NCBI GenBank assembly: GCA_002633005.1
Contig: NMRA01000273.1
Location: 253,555-317,554, forward strand
Origin: Phoronis australis
Lineage: Eukaryota > Phoronida > Phoronidae
Length of the DNA: 64,000 nt
Direction of reading: 5' to 3'
Shown here: positions 47,801 through 58,649 of the stretch, piece after piece
Numbering within the stretch: the first letter of the stretch is position 1
Layout: each line of letters begins with the position of its first letter
Notes under the pieces: generated by a model
What the model was told of the DNA's origin: nothing
The model's input: only the letters and a program-made list of their open reading frames with translations
Databases searched by the model: none
Translations under genes and position numbers: made by a program

Positions 47801-50276
47801 CAGCAATGTTAGGAGACCTTGAAAAGGACAATTTTAGTAATCATCTTTACCCAAAATTGGTGAGATTTACAAGACTTCCTTTTTTCACAAACTTCTAAAT
47901 GTCAAATATACACTTTTGCTTAGTTAGTTATGGGTAATCGGACCGTCAAGATACTTTTAAATGCAACAGAACAGTTCTTAGTAATAGAAATTCACATACT
48001 TTGATTCAAACCCAATGTTTGTCCTACCATTTCATCCTCTGTTCCCACATTAAGTTGAACATTAGATTCAAACTTCTGTTGGTAATCTGCCAGCGGTGCT
48101 TTCTCTCTTGCAGTAGCCATTTCATTTGCTTGGCCCGGGACACTAAAAATCATAAGATCACTCTCAGCTAAACCCAAAAACTTTCAAATCCTAGTCTTAC
48201 ATGAACTTGCGTGACAGTAACCCTGATGAAGATCAGAAACCTATTTCGTACTCATATATGCACGTAAATTCACAATGGATATAAAGACAAAATGTGAGAA
48301 ATTCACATTCGAATTCTTTATGCATGTTATTCTAAGAAAGCTTTGCATACTCCACTGGCATCAACAATAATGTGCCATCAAGAATTCCACTTCACCCACA
48401 GTGGGCTAAAATGTCAGTCTTCATAATTCACTGCATCAACACCATAGCAGAAATGTCTAAAAGTAGCAAATCACAAATGTGACCCATCACTCAAACAGAA
48501 GAATCCTCTCACAAAGACGATCCAAACAGAATAAATCCTCGATTTCTATAGTGCACCACCCAAAGTACCATAACTCACCCTAAACAAAGGCGCACTGTAT
48601 GTCAATTTTCCGACATTTTCACCAGACAGGTGAAAGGTAAAGATAAACAATGGACCTTGGTCTGCCCCTCTCGATATGCATGCCTCCAAAATATTAGGTC
48701 AGTGTATAACTTAAATGAAATGACAAGTGCAAACTAAGAAACCATACATTAGCTCTAAGGAAACGTAAACACAATGTGCTTGAAGAAGTCTGCAAAACTT
48801 TTTGAACTAATAGCCAGGTGAAACACCGTGCATTAGAAGAACACGATTTGTGTAAAGATAAGACCCAGCGCAGATCTAAGTCATCAAATCTACAGTATAA
48901 ATCTCAGTACACATGCAGTGGTAAAAGAAACAAAATAAAAACAAAAACATTTGATATGTTTGAAATAGGCACATGAAGTCATTGACCTGTTTACATAATG
49001 CTGTGCCTGGTTGAATCACAAGACCAAGATAATTCAGTCCCATGATTATGTACTACGATAATAGATCAAAGGAGTCTACAAAATGAACTTAGGAGGGGGG
49101 GTACTGAAAGGTCGAGAACTCAAGGGGTACTCCAAGGTGAGGGACTCCCATTCGCTGGAAGAAAACTTGGTGCCAAGTTAGAAATATATTGTTTGTCTAA
49201 GCAGGTCTTAGGTAGAAATGTTCCAACAGAATAAAATACACTGGGATACAACTTCCAATATAATTCTATAAATTGATAACATATTTTTAATCGGCAATAC
49301 ACCCCTGTTCTGGTGATATGCCTCAGCTTGGACCAAGGAACACCCCCATTAGGTAACACCCCCATTAGGTAGATGAACAATGTGTGATAAGATAACATTC
49401 TTTATGTCAGGTGCGCTCAAAGTGATTTACAAAGTGATCAAATGACTTCTTCATCAAACAAAGCAGATATCACGGTTATAAGCAATAACTTCAGTAATAT
49501 CACAGTAATTTCTTTGCTAATATAATGCAAAATATGCACGGTACTACTTAAACAAATATTCATGCCTGTCTCACCCACATTTTAAGACAGGCATGGTTAA
49601 CTCCCAGGTGGTTCAATTCGGAACAAATCTCAACACTTTTGCAGGCATCTGAAAACAAGCTTTGCGGAGAGTCCTGAGAAAAACAGCTCATTAGAACAGG
49701 AAATTGAACTCAATTTTCTTAGCTATTAGGCCAATGAAAACTCAGCCCACTTTCATGCGATACAGGAGAATCTGCTGTCTCAAAATTACCACAACCGGAG
49801 ACGATATAGTCCACAAATATTTTCAGGTGTAATGCACCAAGTTTTTACCCTCTGCTTTTGCAACTCTTAAGGTGTAGAGAGAACGCAGTATATGCCAAAA
49901 GTATTTCAACGAAAACAGACAATTTAATGCAAGGGAAAGTAATGTTCACAATGGCCATCCATACATTGGGTATTACGCCAAAATGTTTAAGAATATCCAA
50001 AAGCCAACTAAGGATTTCATCAAATTGATGTCACAGCCCAACAGTTTTACTGACTAAAACGGAATTAGACATCATGACATAATTTTATCTATTCACAACC
50101 ACCTCTCGAGTTTACCATAGATAGACAGAGAAGTACAATTGCGTAACGCAAATCCACTGTAAGCGGTCACGGTCACGGCTTTACAACAGTGTATCCGCCC
50201 CCATAGTTGTCTGATGCAATGAAATTTTGGCATCCTACCTTCCATCACCATCGCAAGTTGCCACATCTTCAGCCAT
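20861..50276 (-). CDS. ATP13A2/3-like: P5B-type ATPase, ATP13A2/ATP13A3-like (complete, 28 exons)
   Basis: Exons: 50276-50239, 48142-48028, 47261-47091, 44910-44765, 44474-44327, 43691-43557, 42884-42689, 41928-41770, 40995-40838, 40515-40327, 39932-39865, 39337-39193, 38777-38691, 38361-38208, 37193-37073, 32874-32750 (copy 34981-34857), 31913-31729, 30999-30901, 29881-29783, 29558-29479, 29080-28928, 27789-27693, 27102-27030, 26485-26335, 24928-24774, 23671-23568, 22657-22577, 21247-20861. They sum to 3,819 bases, 1,272 residues plus TGA, with all phases compatible. Key motifs: LTGES (315-319), PPSLP in M4 (441-445), phosphorylated Asp484 in FDKTGTLT, KGSP (622-625), TGDN (718-721), DGAND (881-885). 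N-terminal hydrophobic segment about 64-83, then the P5B membrane pairs and six C-terminal membrane segments. The family exports polyamines from late endosomes/lysosomes. The start ATG at 50276 is chosen because the tiny first exon joins exon 2 in phase; it is the least certain junction. Confidence 0.94.
28176..28561. repeat. Allele-like copy A of a 386-base duplication in the ATP13A-like gene
   Basis: Near-identical to 28563-28948 at a constant offset of 387, separated by the single n at 28562. Differences are few (for example GAAAGACTAGA/GAAATACTAGA, GGGATACTC/GGAATACTC). It carries only the last 21 coding bases of exon 21 and their donor, tandemly repeated. Confidence 0.93.
28451..28561. 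repeat. 37-bp tandem repeat of an exon-21 splice-donor block, copy A (3 units)
   Basis: Unit AGATAACCATACCTACCTCA followed by TGACTGTTGGCATACAG, starting at 28451, 28488 and 28525. On the minus strand each unit is the 21-base exon end (…ACAGTCATGAG) plus GTAGGTATGG donor and 16 intronic bases in total. Confidence 0.9.
28563..28948. repeat. Allele-like copy B of a 386-base duplication in the ATP13A-like gene
   Basis: Second copy, contiguous with the complete exon 21 (29080-28928). It is the copy used in the gene model. Confidence 0.93.
28838..28948. repeat. 37-bp tandem repeat of an exon-21 splice-donor block, copy B (3 units)
   Basis: Same unit as 28451-28561, repeated three times. It places potential donors at 28928/28927, 28891/28890 and 28854/28853. 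Only the first is needed to keep the ATP13A frame (exon 22 begins in matching phase). Use of the second or third would insert 37 or 74 bases and shift the frame. Confidence 0.9.
32124..32193. repeat. Short tandem duplication in ATP13A-like intron 16
   Basis: GTTGTGTTCTAAATAGCTGG followed by (G/A)GGATTTTACCA occurs twice with about 37 bases between starts. Both copies are intronic. Confidence 0.75.
32669..34770. repeat. Allele-like copy A of a 2.1-kb duplication containing ATP13A-like exon 16
   Basis: Direct duplicate of 34772-36886 across the single n at 34771, with substitutions and small indels (for example GAGTCTCTAC versus GAGTCGATCTCTAC). Contains exon 16 (32874-32750) and most of the dispersed repeat. 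Confidence 0.93.
33100..36998. repeat. Dispersed repeat copy 2 (doubled by the allele-like duplication)
   Basis: Intronic array of related sub-units, each with a CCAC.AGG.GG-type motif, a TTTCA(C/T) phrase and GGAGATACAG. Motif starts in copy A: 33492, 33645, 33736, 33877, 34111, 34255, 34541 and 34685, with spacings of 141-153 or about twice that in most cases. The right end carries CACCCACATATAAATATGTG (36970-36989) followed by GGCAC, a perfect short hairpin. No transposase frame. Confidence 0.8.
34772..36886. repeat. Allele-like copy B of a 2.1-kb duplication containing ATP13A-like exon 16
   Basis: Second copy. Its exon 16 (34981-34857) encodes the same 41 residues apart from one Val/Ile change (NSLKVETIP versus NSLKIETIP). 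At 125 bases the exon cannot be included twice without shifting the frame. Confidence 0.93.
37640..38000. repeat. Diverged direct repeat in ATP13A-like intron 14
   Basis: GATGTAATAAACTACAACT near 37669 and CAATGTAATGAACTACAATT near 37902 begin two related stretches of about 90 bases that also share ATGTCTTT.ATCATTG and GCAAACCA. Heavily diverged, probably relics of one repeat family. Confidence 0.6.
39865..40515 (-). CDS. ATP13A2/3-like: Catalytic-core exons 10-11 of the ATP13A-like gene
   Basis: Exon 10 (40515-40327) encodes membrane segment 4 with [11 protein letters not shown] and ends in CFDK. Exon 11 (39932-39865) begins [13 protein letters not shown]. The intron therefore falls exactly between Lys and Thr of the phosphorylation motif DKTGTLT. 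Donor AAA/GTAAGC and acceptor TTTCAG/ACTGG are canonical. Confidence 0.95.
44911..47090. other. Intron 3 of the ATP13A-like gene
   Basis: No further exon is needed: exon 3 ends phase 0 after EKVLLK, and exon 4 starts [10 protein letters not shown] in phase 0. The loop between these is shorter than in vertebrate ATP13A3. I saw no other feature in this intron. Confidence 0.6.
48143..50238. other. Intron 1 of the ATP13A-like gene
   Basis: Contains a small tandem ACACCCCCATTAGGTA repeat near 49347-49378. No coding exon is evident. It separates the 38-base first coding exon from the rest of the gene. Confidence 0.55.
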
Positions 50277-52639
50277 TTTTCACCAAGCATCAGTTGTTAC
50301 CACAGTAGTCATTTGTCAACATCCACTGGCGAAGGTGGGCCAGCATTCAACTGATGATAGTACCAATAAGAGCAATTCAGTCTGGCTAGGTCGAAGGTTG
50401 TTTCCTTTGCACAATTGCCAAGGGTCAAGTGAAGTCAATAAACAATTAAAGTGAGACATGTTAATGTTGTATAACCATCCTTATCACATTTTACCAGACT
50501 TCAGGAAACCTTCAAAAGGAAAATGGGTGGAAGCAGTATGCTTTAATTTTATAAGAAAATTTGACTTTTATGAAAACCAAATGCACAGTGAAGTTTCCTC
50601 AATTTGAACAAAAAATGACGATAAAAATAATCTTTCATTCTCCGCCAAGACGTGTTCTAAATCGTTGAAACAACTTTACCGAAACGCTCTTAATTTTTAA
50701 CATAACATTTAGAGTATATTAATGACAAGAGTTAACAGTATAGAAATATGCACCTATCCCCAGGGTGATGCTGGGACAGCGGCAAATATTGTCAGAGACC
50801 ATGAAGGCCAAGAGCAATTAAAACCCCATACATTTGAGGATCACTCTACAATTGTTCATTACACAACCAATTATGCTTCTTTCCTGATATTTTCGTCTCA
50901 TATGAGGTTAGTGTGTTCTTATCTGCTTTAATGCACTGACGTCACCTGCTTACTTGGCAGTCATGGTTTAGTTTCTTCAGGTAGCCAATTGTGAGGCATC
51001 GGAAAAGTGGCATTCTACAAACAAATTGGAAGTTGTCCTACTGCACTTTAACCAATGAAAAGACAGAATTATCAGTTGTCCATTAATAGTTACAAAATCC
51101 ATGTTCCCTTAAATGGCTTAAACCTATTATAAATGTGTATTCTGAAGAACATAACTAATTTTACCAATTTTCCAGCATAAAACTGGTCTTTAATAGCACC
51201 AAATTCAAGTGAGAAGAGGTTTCTGGGTTCAGAAAGAACAGATTGTCAAGTGCTAGACTGTGTTTGATCCATAAGCTGACTTTCTGTGACGAGTCCACAT
51301 GTTGAGTCTGATCTTTACAAGCTTAGAGACCATCTCTAGTTTTGTGAAAGCAAAAAATCAAGACTAATTTCATGGCACCAAATGGTCTAAATCAAAACTG
51401 TTACAGAAAGGCAGTTTATAAGAGTTTTACATACACACTGATCAGAAATTGTCCAAAAGTTTATTGCATAGTTGGTTTGTCTTGGTCTCTTTACACCTTT
51501 CCCATCTTTGTAAACCCAAATTGCATCATCGGTTATAAGCAGAACCTAATAAAACATTTCTTTTTTACCTTTTACTTGAATGGCATAGTACAAATCACAT
51601 TCACAGATCTTCACGTGATTCAAGGATGGAAAAATGAATTTTAACACTAATGTACAGTTATTATTCTTTTCATAATTTTTTTCCATAGCTTAGGTCACAG
51701 AGTATCAAAAAAGATGAAAAATCGTAAAATTTCCCCAATTTCATTCAAAAATAATTGCCGAAGTTGATAGTTTTTCGTTTTTCAAAATGGTTCTAACATG
51801 GTGGTGAATGACCACAAACTCCCAGAACAGTGTCTGGAGGTAGATATGGTAGAGACCTTGTGCTACTTGTTATTCATGAAAAAAAGTAATTTCACATAAC
51901 TGCCGCAGTAAGTTTGCAGTAACAAAAGGTTGAACATTCACTAAAGAATGTAAGGAACCAGAACGATACTGTCACCCGTTTTAACAAAGATATTAATGTC
52001 AGAACATAAAGCCATTTTGTTTCTAACAATGTTGTGAAAAATAACAACGTAATGAGCAGCGATTCAACTGTTTGCAAGAGTAGCAGGGGTGCCATGAATA
52101 TGAATTAAGTTTTATGCACCCTCTAATGGGCAAGTTGTTAATTATGAGTGGAACTTTCCTATATTTCGGGTCTCCTGGACATGGTCATATTTGGCCATGT
52201 TTGGTTTCAGATTCTAGGAACTTGGGCCTTGACCCTTCGGATCCTGTATCATTGGTTGAAACTGTGTACTAAGCTTTGTCTCTGTCTCACACAAAGAGTC
52301 CAGTCGCAGAGCTCAAGAACTTAACGTAACATCCACACTTTCAATCACACCAAACTGCCCACTATTCGCGCTTGGTTGCCAATAGTTTAGTCCCCAGCAA
52401 TTCTCGAGCTCCTCTCGAGTTTGATTGCAGTTCACTTTTCCTAACAATAACAATAACAATATACCCACAAACTGGATCATGGATCAATTGGATTGCTAAT
52501 AAGTGTGACATATACATGTTCTTGTAATAAACACATGCATTACACACCACTGCCTAGTAGCTTTTAATACCACCCTCTGTCCGTACCAGGCTCATTAAAT
52601 AGGGGCGCCTTAGTCATAGATGCCACCCCTTTTACACAT
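50277..52639. other. Upstream region of the ATP13A-like gene
   Basis: The start codon lies in AAAAATGGCTG. An out-of-frame ATG lies 14 bases upstream at 50290 and overlaps it. No TATA box or other host gene is evident further right. Short open frames here lack codon structure or recognisable homology. Confidence 0.45.
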
Positions 52640-53345
52640 GTAACAAAAATACTTATGATGAACTAGTTAGAAAAATCAAACTGCCATATGAGGGCACCGT
52701 AGTTGTCACACCCGTCCAAAAACTAATGTCAGTCGTGGTTTTCTCACCGAGAACAAATCTGTCAATTTTTACTATAATCCTTTAAGCGGTTTGGGAACGA
52801 CAAAAATGACAAAACAATATTGAAAATGGACACTAAGGTGGTACGAAATATGATGAAACCAAAAATGGAATGGCACAGTACTCTCCTTACAAGCGTTTGT
52901 CATTAAAATCTTTTCACAAGCAATGAAGAAACAAAGCAAATGAAAGTTGCCACTAGAGGGCACACCAGTAGTTGGACCCGTCAGAAAACCAAAACGTAAA
53001 CTGTGGTCTTCTCTTAGAAGACACATCTGGAAATTTTAATAATTCTTTCACTGGCTTGGCAGATAGAGAGGCAGACGCCAGAAAACAGATTTGAAAATAA
53101 CACAAATTGACCACTAGTTCATCCGAAAATGGAATGACATCGTTAAAAGTAACCTATTTGCCAAATTTCAGGAAAATCCACCTAGAAACTTCAAGACACA
53201 GGCAAATGTGAAAAACTAAAATTACCACTAGGATACTCGTAACCTGCCATACGCTTCATAGGAACACATCTACCAAACCTCATCAAGATCCTCCGCACAC
53301 CCACATGTTAAAAGATAATAGGTATATGCATCCACTGTGGGTGCA
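52640..53345. repeat. Dispersed repeat copy 3
   Basis: Shares GTCAGTCGTGGTTTTCTCA-type phrasing, CCTTTAAGCGGTTTGG, AAATTTCAGGAAAATCC and AGGAACACATCT with copies 1 and 2. It carries CCACTAGAGGGCACACC at 52950 and degenerate CCACTAG words at 53111 and 53225. It ends near CCCACATGTTAAAAG and an inverted TGTGGGTG about 40 bases on. Confidence 0.75.
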
Positions 53346-53349
53346 CAAA

Positions 53350-54944
53350 AATGAATAACGATTACCAATTGAGTTTAAAGGGCTATAAGCCCGCCTTTCA
53401 TCACAAAAGACAACCTTTGATTTAGACCTCTTTCTGTTATGGAATTCCTTCGAAATTGTTCCCAAGTCAAATCGGAAATAACGTCAGACATATGAAGGAA
53501 CTGACATATATGCCTTTACTCAAGATTAGGCACTACATGTCGACTTGCCATGACGTGTCATTTGAGATTAGGCACTACATGTTGACTTGTCATGACGTGT
53601 CATTTTATATGCAAACTTCTTTCCACACTCAGAAATCATTCCTCAGTTGAGTAACCAACAAGTAGACTGAGGCAAGCGGTCGTATTTAAAGTTTACTTCT
53701 TGGATGGAACATGACTTTGTAGCTGCTTCTCAGCAGATTACAAATTTTAACCCAATAACAGAAAGCCAATCACGTTTGAAAGCAAACATGAGATTATATC
53801 TGGCTTAATATACATGAGCTGCACCGCATTTTTGAGAGGCAACAAACTTTAATGAAACCCTGGTTTCTGTAATTATAACACCAGTAACAATTTTGAATTT
53901 TCTGCATAGAAACACATTGTAATTATTAAGAATTTATTTAACAAATATACACAATAAATAACAACAATACTCAGAAATGGTTTTAAAGTAGGATCTTTTC
54001 CAGGACCATTTATTTATTCAAAACTATAGATTTTAACTCTGTATAAGTATAATATATATATTCACTGAAAGTAGAAAGCATGTAGAATTTGATTTTTGAC
54101 TTTTTAACAATCTGCCAATAATTGGGTCATGCAAACATGACTTTTGAGTAAAATATGACAAACAAAAAGGTACACCGATAGCAAAATAACACTATCAAGA
54201 CAACGACCAAATTTATATGAGATAAAACTTTAGTTTTCTAAATTATAAATTGCGTTTTTATGTTGCATGATTTCCTTTTTTCATGAAAGCCGTAAAAGTC
54301 CAGTCAGTCATTTCTGAGATGAGATGGTCTAAACTTTGCTAAATTGGAATATTCTTCTAAGGTCCTAAATAAACTTGACATTATAACTGCACAACAGGTA
54401 GACAAAACACTACAGGTAGACACTATACAAGCAAATTAAAGGAGAAACTAAACACAGCATATAAATAATAGTCGCACAAATTACTTCACAAGTAATATGT
54501 AATAAGTTACACTAAAACAATGCAGTTTCAAAACAATTAGGTACATTTAAGGACAGGAGTGATGATATATGAATAACATTGCATTTGGATGTAGTGAAGA
54601 GCTTAGAACTACAAAGATGGAAAGTTCCCGAAGCAAGGGAAACTGTTAACTTTTCTCCTTATTAATTTTTTCAATACTATTAGCGATAAAAACAAACACA
54701 TATACATGTAACGACAACATATAATACGCATGCAAACAGACACACACACAGACATATGTGCACACACACTCACATGCATCCATGGAATGCCAATGTGTTC
54801 TTTTTAGAGCATGTGCATTGCACTCGTTCATATAAGTGCAATACCAAACAAAGCTCTAGAATGTAATGTGAATCCGGAAAGTGATGATCACTCAGATTAC
54901 AGTACAGTGACAGATTGCATAACAAACTAAAGTTATTTTAACCC
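53350..54944. other. AT-rich intergenic region
   Basis: No gene seen. Contains the 45-base tandem at 53522 and an imperfect CA-repeat tract near 54735-54775. Confidence 0.5.
53522..53612. repeat. 45-base tandem duplication
   Basis: AGATTAGGCACTACATGT(C/T)G followed by ACTTG(C/T)CATGACGTGTCATTT occurs twice in direct tandem. Each copy holds a TGACGT(G) word that resembles a CRE half site; this is not evidence of function. Confidence 0.8.
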
Positions 54945-56043
54945 GCTTCGGACGAGAGCAGCGACGAAAGTTTGGCCAGCGATCCTGACTCGGAGGATGA
55001 GGACTTGAACGCCTTGAATGCGCAATGGAGTGAAAGTTTTTGAACCGAAACACACATTGCCCACTGATGCTAGGCCTTTGGACTATATAAGTTTGTTTTT
55101 GCCTCCGGTGTGTTTCAAGAGTGATACCCAAGAAACATACCAGTATGCAGATCAGCAACAAGCCGTGAACGGTCCCGATGCAACATGGCGACCAACCAGT
55201 GCCGACGAAATACGTGCATGTTTTGGAATAAACCTTTTGATGGGCATAAAGCAGTCTCCAAGATTATGGTGCTACTGGAGCACTGACCCCAAGCTAGCGG
55301 AACTACGTATTAGCTCAATAATGCCCAAAACGAGGTTTTTGAAACTCAGTCAGTAGCTGCATATCCCAGATACTTCGAACATCGCTGATCGTGATGACCC
55401 TATACACGATCCACTTTTCAAGGTGAGACCAATATTGGACATGGTTCGTGCAACATTTTTAGCCATTTACTACCCGGAGCAACAGCTCAGTATTGATGAA
55501 GCCATGACTGGTTTCAAAGGAGGATCATACTTTAGATAATATACCCCCGCTAAGCCCACAAAAGGGTATATCAAGGTGTAGGTGTGTTGCGAACGTAGGT
55601 CTGGGTATTGCTGACAACTTTCCATCTACATGGGTAGAAAACGCGATGGCCAGCGACAACATGGTCTGGGATGTTATATGGGACTTGTCATTTTCATATC
55701 ACAACAGGCATCACCATTTGTATTTCGACTTCTTCTTCTCGTCAGTAATTTTGGTCGAACACTTGAAACTGGTAAATATGTATTGTTGATCAACAATAAT
55801 GGCCAACCGCAAAGACCCACCAGACAAAATAAAGAAAACGAAACTAAAGAAAGTGGGTGATACACTCCAGCAACGGAAAGGCGAGATGGTTGCTACAAGT
55901 TATAAGGACAAACGTCAACTCATCTTTCTGTCTTCATTTCACAGTCTTTTTGTTGGAGAAAGTAAACCAACTGTCTACCTTCAGCACAATGCTTACATGG
56001 GTGGTGATGACAAGTCAGATCAGTTGAGATCGTATTACCCAGT
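54945..56043 (+). pseudogene. Broken piggyBac-type transposase, copy A
   Basis: An acidic N-terminal stretch (DESSDESLASDPDSEDED) is followed by a frame change and then PDATWRPTSADEIRACFGIN, MPKTRF.KLSQ, a TAG stop (55354-55356), LHIPDT, DPLFKVRPILD, the catalytic-Asp motif LSIDEAM with TGFKGG, another stop after GSYFR, YTPAKPTKGY, and after further frame changes HLYFDFF and YN.YMGGDDKSDQLRSYY. These are the ordered landmarks of the DDE_Tnp_1_7 (piggyBac) transposase; all three Asp positions (SIDEA, YFD, GG.DK) can be seen. At least two stops and several frameshifts make it inactive. At 56043 it is interrupted by a different repeat (56044-56303). Confidence 0.9.
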
Positions 56044-56303
56044 GCAGGGGCGGATCTACGTTTTCAGCAAGGGGGGGTTTAGGATTCCTGCCAAGGTCGA
56101 ATCCTAGGCGCGTGGCTCCGAGCAGGAGGAGGTCGGGAGGGGGGTTCCCCTCCCGTGTAAGAAATTTTTTTGTTTTTGTAGCCAAATAGTGAAATTTCCA
56201 TGCATCCCGGTAAGTTTCTGGCACTTAACATGTCTCTGGAGTTTTTCTTAAGATAATTAAAAACCCTTCTCGATTTCGTCACATGAACTTGGCACATAAG
56301 TTT
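56044..56303 (+). mobile_element. Partial element beginning GCAGGGGCGGATCTACG, inserted in piggyBac copy A
   Basis: Copies A and B of the piggyBac relic are collinear up to TATTACCCAGT, where A switches to GCAGGGGCGGATCTACGTTT, a G-rich AAGGGGGGG tract and GGGGGTTCCCCTCCC, while B continues with AGGTAGGGAAAG. A CAGGGGCGGATC-type end is common for DNA-transposon termini in animal genomes. The far end is lost at the n (56304). Family uncertain. Confidence 0.6.
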
Positions 56304-56304
56304 N

Positions 56305-57098
56305 AGATTATGGTGCTACTGGAGCACTGACCCCAAGCTAGCGGAACTACGTATTAGCTCAATAATGCCCAAAACGAGGTTTTTGAAACTCAGTCAGTAG
56401 CTGCATATCCCAGATACTTCGAACATCGCTGGTCGTGATGACCCTATATACGATCCACTTTTCAAGGTGAGACCAATATTGGACATGGTTCGTGCAACAT
56501 TTTTAGCCAATTACTACCCTGAGCAAGAGCTCAGTATTGATGAAGGCATGATTGGCTTTAAAGGAGGATCGTACTTTAGATAATATACCCCCGCTAAGCC
56601 CACAAAAGGGTATCAAGGTGTGTTGTGAACGTAGGTCTGGGTATTGCTGACAACTTTCCATCTACACGGGTAGAAAACGCGATGGCCAGCGACAACATGG
56701 TCTGGGATGTTATATGGGACTTGTCATTTCCATATCACAACAGGCATCACCATTTGTATTTCGACTTCTTTCCGTCAGTAATTTCGGCCGAACATTTGAA
56801 ACTGGTAAATATGTATTGTTGCTCAACAATAATGGCCAACCACAAAGACCCACCAGACAAAATAAAGAAAACGAAACTAAAGAAAGTGGGTGATATATTC
56901 CAGCAACGGAAAGGCAAGATGGTTGCTACAAGTTATAATGACAAACGTCAACTCATCTTTCTGTCTTCTTTTCACAGTCTTTTTGTTGGAGAAGGTAAAC
57001 CAACTGTCTACCTTCAGTACAATGCTTACATGGGTGGTGATGACAAGTCAGATCAGTTGAGATCGTATTACCCAGTAGGTAGGGAAAGTAAGAAATAG
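56305..57098 (+). pseudogene. Broken piggyBac-type transposase, copy B
   Basis: Direct near-copy of 55261-56043 starting just after the n at 56304. It carries the same TAG after KLSQ and the same stop after GGSYFR, so the breaks predate the duplication. Its C-terminal part is open from about 56625 to 57098 and reads through HLYFDFFPS, KDPPDKIKKTKLKK, DKRQLIFLSSFHS and YNAYMGGDDKSDQ. The N-terminal third is absent. It differs from A at many single sites and small indels (for example SIDEGM versus SIDEAM). Confidence 0.9.
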
Positions 57099-57109
57099 CG
57101 GAGATATAT

Positions 57110-58649
57110 TATATGGTTTGTTGTGAATTTGTCTCTTGTGAGTGCTCATTATTTTGTACAAGAAAAATCTTCACATTCCAATAGTGAAGGAAATGTATGA
57201 TGCCTTGCAATTTCGGATCGATGTTGTCGTACAGTTAGAAAATGGTTTTTTGCTCTTGACAGCGTATGACTGATCGAAAGAGCAGTCAGATAGACAGCCA
57301 CTTCATGGTGACAACATTGGCCATCATGATATGGTCAAAAATGACGGAAGAAAATGGATCGGAGTGTTGTAATGACCAACAAAGGACACCAGCCGGTCGC
57401 CGTGTCGAAACTTCTTTCAAATGCAGTGTGTCTTTTTCAGAGTGGGATGTTTTTTAACATTCCATGAGAGGAATTTAGTTACCAAATAAGTTTGTGGAAG
57501 ACAGCTTCATTCTGATAGACTGTGAAAATTCGTTTCAATTAAGTAGTCATTGTATTGATCACGCTCGAATATGACTATAGCACACATATCAATTTTTACA
57601 TAACTGTTCGCTAATTTTCTACATATTTTGTTCACGCTTGGGTAGAGTAAAAACAAATGTTTTGTGGTTCTACATATTAGCTAGCAACAAGAGGAATGAG
57701 TATGACTAAGTGTTAACTCCTGACATACAGTTTTCATTCGACTGAAAAGAGCATGCTATATTGAGTGATGGTGCAGTTCATGTAATGTTTTTTTCAGTGT
57801 TCATTGCCATTTCAGATAAAAATTCAAACTGAACCAAAGTTTCTGCAAGGTTTTATTGACTGTAATTCGAATTTCATTAAAAAAATGTTCTTTCCCAGAA
57901 ATTACGTGAAGCCTACCTGATTTTAAGGAGTGCCAAGTCTTTTTTGCTTACCTGATGAAGATGTTCTTCATTAATACTTGCTGAAATTTTGAAGAGCCTG
58001 TTTGCAATACTTTGAAAGATATTACCATTTTAGTAACTGGTGGGTGATTTCAGCACACAAACTTAGAATAAATGTGAATGCATTAGTTGGTCATCCAGTC
58101 TGGGAATGTGAATGCTAAAGGGTTAAGCATTTCTAGTCTGACTGAGGGGCTTATTGAAGCCACCTGTGGTTGGATTTCTAGCACCATAACATTTTGCAAT
58201 CCAATTTAATATATTCTGCCAGGAGTTTGGTTTTAACCTGAGTTGACTATTATCAAAACTTCCTAACTTTTGTGATTACCTGATGAAGCACCAATTCTGA
58301 AATCATTTCTACAATGATGCTACAAGGTCATGTAAAGCCCCTTTGTATATTTGTACCCTAAGAAAGTTTTGTAGAAAAGGGAGTTGTATATTATTCCAGA
58401 TGACTCACAATTTGGAAGCAATTCAGGTAGGTCAATATGTTTATTATAATCATTGTCACTGAAACACTCGAAAGTGGTTAACTATAGAAAACATAAATTA
58501 TGTATCAGCAAAATGTCCATTTGAGAAATGTAGATATCAGGACTGGACACCAAAGATTTCTTACAACTGTTTTAACAGATAAACACAGAGAGGTTCCTAA
58601 AGGATGAGTCATCACCAAGAATGAAGACAGTCTGCTGCAGCTGGTTTTA
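57110..58649. other. Intergenic region between piggyBac and P-element relics
   Basis: AT-rich, with no gene or clear repeat seen. It may contain the unrecognised 3' end of the piggyBac relic and the 5' end of the first P-type element. Confidence 0.45.

Noticed and set aside
48000-48027. Alternative donor AATCAAA/GTATGT at 48000 for ATP13A-like exon 2
   Set aside because: It leaves phase 1 and a stop when joined to exon 3. The donor at 48027 (GATGAAATG/GTAGGA) joins in phase 0 and matches the EDEM.…GY pattern of ATP13A3.
50093-50290. 65-codon minus-strand frame starting at an ATG upstream of the ATP13A-like start
   Set aside because: It reads out of frame over the real first exon and into the intron. 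At most it is an overlapping upstream ORF.
54725-54780. CA-rich tract as a possible regulatory Z-DNA element
   Set aside because: Short and imperfect microsatellite with nothing nearby to suggest function.
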